From: DAOUET01 sp034430155
GTDB lineage: Bacteria > Chloroflexota > Anaerolineae > Anaerolineales > UBA4823
Reading direction: 5' to 3'
DNA: 64,000 nucleotides
Assembly: GCA_034430155.1 (NCBI GenBank)
Contig: DAOUET010000069.1
Coordinates: forward strand, 1 to 64,000
Shown: positions 62,947 through 64,000 of the stretch, piece by piece
How positions within the stretch are numbered: the stretch's first letter is position 1
Layout of the letters: the number at the start of each line of letters is the position of its first letter
Program-made: the position numbers and the translations under genes
Notes under the pieces: generated by a model
Databases searched by the model: none
Told to the model about the DNA's origin: nothing
The model's input: the letters and a program-made list of their open reading frames with translations, nothing else

Positions 62947-63061
62947 TTCTAGCGAATTTGATCTTCGCGAACTTTTCAAGCTGAAAGTTTTTCTAATTAA
63001 CATACATCTATGGTAAACTCTTAGAGAATTTGGAAAAATATTGATTACTTCGAGGATAACC

Positions 63062-63436
63062 ATGACCAGGTCGCGTACAGATATGATGGTTGCTCGGCTC
63101 CGTAAAATGCAGGCTGCTGCGCCGGATATCGAAGCTTCAGCCGTGGTCTCCTTTGATGGACTGACCATAGCTTCGGCCTTGCCTATCGAGGTGGAAGAAG
63201 ACCGGGTATCAGCCATGTCTGCCGCCATGCTCAGCTTGGGAGAGCGCATCGCCAGCGAGCTGGGACGTGGCAGCCTTCAGCAAGTCTATATCCGTGGAGA
63301 TAATGGTTTCGTTATCCTTTCCGCCATAGGTGTCGAAGCAGTGCTCACCGCCCTTGCTCGCCAGCAGGCTAAGCTGGGCTTGGTATTCCTCGAGATGCGC
63401 CGGGCAGCTCAAGATCTGGCTCGCTTGGTAGGTTAG
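63062..63436 (+). CDS. Roadblock/LC7 domain protein
   Basis: 124 residues from ATG 63062 (GAGGA upstream). One Roadblock/LC7 fold: APDIEASAVVSFDGLTIASA, ERIASELGRGSLQQVYIRG, FVILSAIGVEAVLTALA and a C-terminal helix. These small proteins form dimers and regulate MglA-like small GTPases; no GTPase gene lies in this window. Followed by a terminator, then pyrG. Confidence 0.88.
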   Translation: MTRSRTDMMVARLRKMQAAAPDIEASAVVSFDGLTIASALPIEVEEDRVSAMSAAMLSLGERIASELGRGSLQQVYIRGDNGFVILSAIGVEAVLTALARQQAKLGLVFLEMRRAAQDLARLVG

Positions 63437-63472
63437 CGATGATCGATGTCATCCTGGATAGGAGCAAACTCC

Positions 63473-63506
63473 GTGGGGAGGCTGCCGCAACATCGGCCCT
63501 CCCCAC
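63473..63506 (+). terminator. terminator after the Roadblock gene
   Basis: GTGGGGAGG and CCTCCCCAC arms with an inner GCCG/CGGC stem and a 2-nt bulge, followed by a T-rich stretch. Confidence 0.65.
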
Positions 63507-63587
63507 TTCCTTTGTAGTTGGTATGTGTGAGTCGCTCTCGGATTTGTTATCAATCCTTGGTCAATGAGCGTAATCTTTGGAGGTGTG

Positions 63588-64000
63588 ATGACGACCAAAT
63601 ATGTTTTTCTTACCGGTGGAGTGGTTAGTTCAGTTGGCAAAGGCGTTACTGCGGCTGCCATTGGACGCTTGTTGAAAGAACGCGGTTTTTCTGTAGCGGT
63701 TCAAAAACTCGATCCTTACATTAACGTCGACCCGGGAACGATGAGCCCTTACCAGCATGGCGAAGTTTACGTCCTAGACGACGGCGCTGAGACCGATCTG
63801 GACCTGGGTCATTACGAACGTTTTATTGATACCAGCCTCAATCAGGTTTGCAATGTCACCACAGGTCAGGTTTATGCAGAAGTGATCGCCAAGGAACGTC
63901 GCGGAGATTATCTTGGCGGCACCATCCAGGTTATTCCTCATATCACTAACGAAATTAAACGTCGAATTGGCTTGGTAGCCAAGACTACTGGCGCTGAGAT
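63588..64000 (+). CDS. pyrG: CTP synthase, N-terminal part (runs off the window)
   Basis: The first 137 residues of the amidoligase domain are visible from ATG 63588, after GGAGGTGTG: YVFLTGGVVSSVGKGVTAAA (P-loop), VQKLDPYINVDPGTMSPYQH, GEVYVLDDGAETDLDLGHYE and GGTIQVIPHITNEIK. These motifs are unmistakable. It makes CTP from UTP, ATP and glutamine. The rest of the synthase domain and the glutaminase domain lie beyond the window edge. Confidence 0.96.
   Translation, partial: MTTKYVFLTGGVVSSVGKGVTAAAIGRLLKERGFSVAVQKLDPYINVDPGTMSPYQHGEVYVLDDGAETDLDLGHYERFIDTSLNQVCNVTTGQVYAEVIAKERRGDYLGGTIQVIPHITNEIKRRIGLVAKTTGAE

Overview
The window reads as chromosomal DNA of a Chloroflexota bacterium, most likely of the class Anaerolineae. 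This is inferred from gene content: a DUF3160 lipoprotein, a VanW/YoaR-type protein, a plant-type MGDG-synthase-like glycosyltransferase, a two-function phosphoglucose/phosphomannose isomerase, a DUF951 protein, and many lipoproteins with a Thr/Pro-rich spacer right after the lipobox cysteine. No lipopolysaccharide or outer-membrane genes are seen. No rRNA, tRNA, CRISPR array, integrase or transposase gene was recognised. 16S data were not available, so the taxonomic call is an inference.

Layout. 0-4.6 kb (minus): a DUF3160 lipoprotein and a CapA-like phosphoesterase with C-terminal FG-GAP-type repeats. 4.7-6.2 kb: a decayed stretch with a long hairpin, a small four-repeat protein, and a scar where a glyoxalase-like gene and an MFS gene have both lost their 5' halves at one point. 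6.2-18.5 kb: a VanW protein (minus), then a PLP-dependent sulfur amino-acid enzyme, a 1969-residue alpha-2-macroglobulin, a small membrane protein, a PQQ-type sugar dehydrogenase and a secreted phosphoesterase (plus).

18.5-30.5 kb is an export and modification region: a drug-type ABC exporter, two MFS transporters, two GNAT proteins, a HAD hydrolase, an amidase, a CoA-binding protein and a YfcE-type phosphoesterase. The exporter has the most striking regulatory structure in the window: palindrome, promoter, 31-codon leader ORF with its own ribosome binding site, and two near-identical terminators that can re-pair as an antiterminator.

30.5-42.8 kb is mostly housekeeping: ilvE, a coupled trio (conserved protein, nucleotidyltransferase, PAP2 phosphatase), a sugar-phosphate isomerase, rsmI, an NBR1-Ig lipoprotein, a glycosyltransferase with DUF951, then an M50 protease, an HD protein and a prephenate dehydrogenase, and a Kbl-type enzyme. 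42.9-49.4 kb is a complete Dpp/Opp-type peptide importer whose DppC carries an unusual extracytoplasmic insertion. 49.4-54.2 kb is the DUF58 / transglutaminase / MoxR trio. 54.3-60.5 kb runs coaE (fused to a C-terminal domain), cdaA, cdaR, der, lepB and two tiny genes, linking CoA, c-di-AMP, ribosome assembly and secretion. The window ends with an aldolase, a Nudix hydrolase, a LysM lipoprotein, a Roadblock/LC7 protein and the first third of pyrG.

Across the window, four related elements of about 75-90 bp with decayed terminal inverted repeats (near 22.5, 33.9, 49.3 and 61.9 kb) form a MITE-like or REP-like family.
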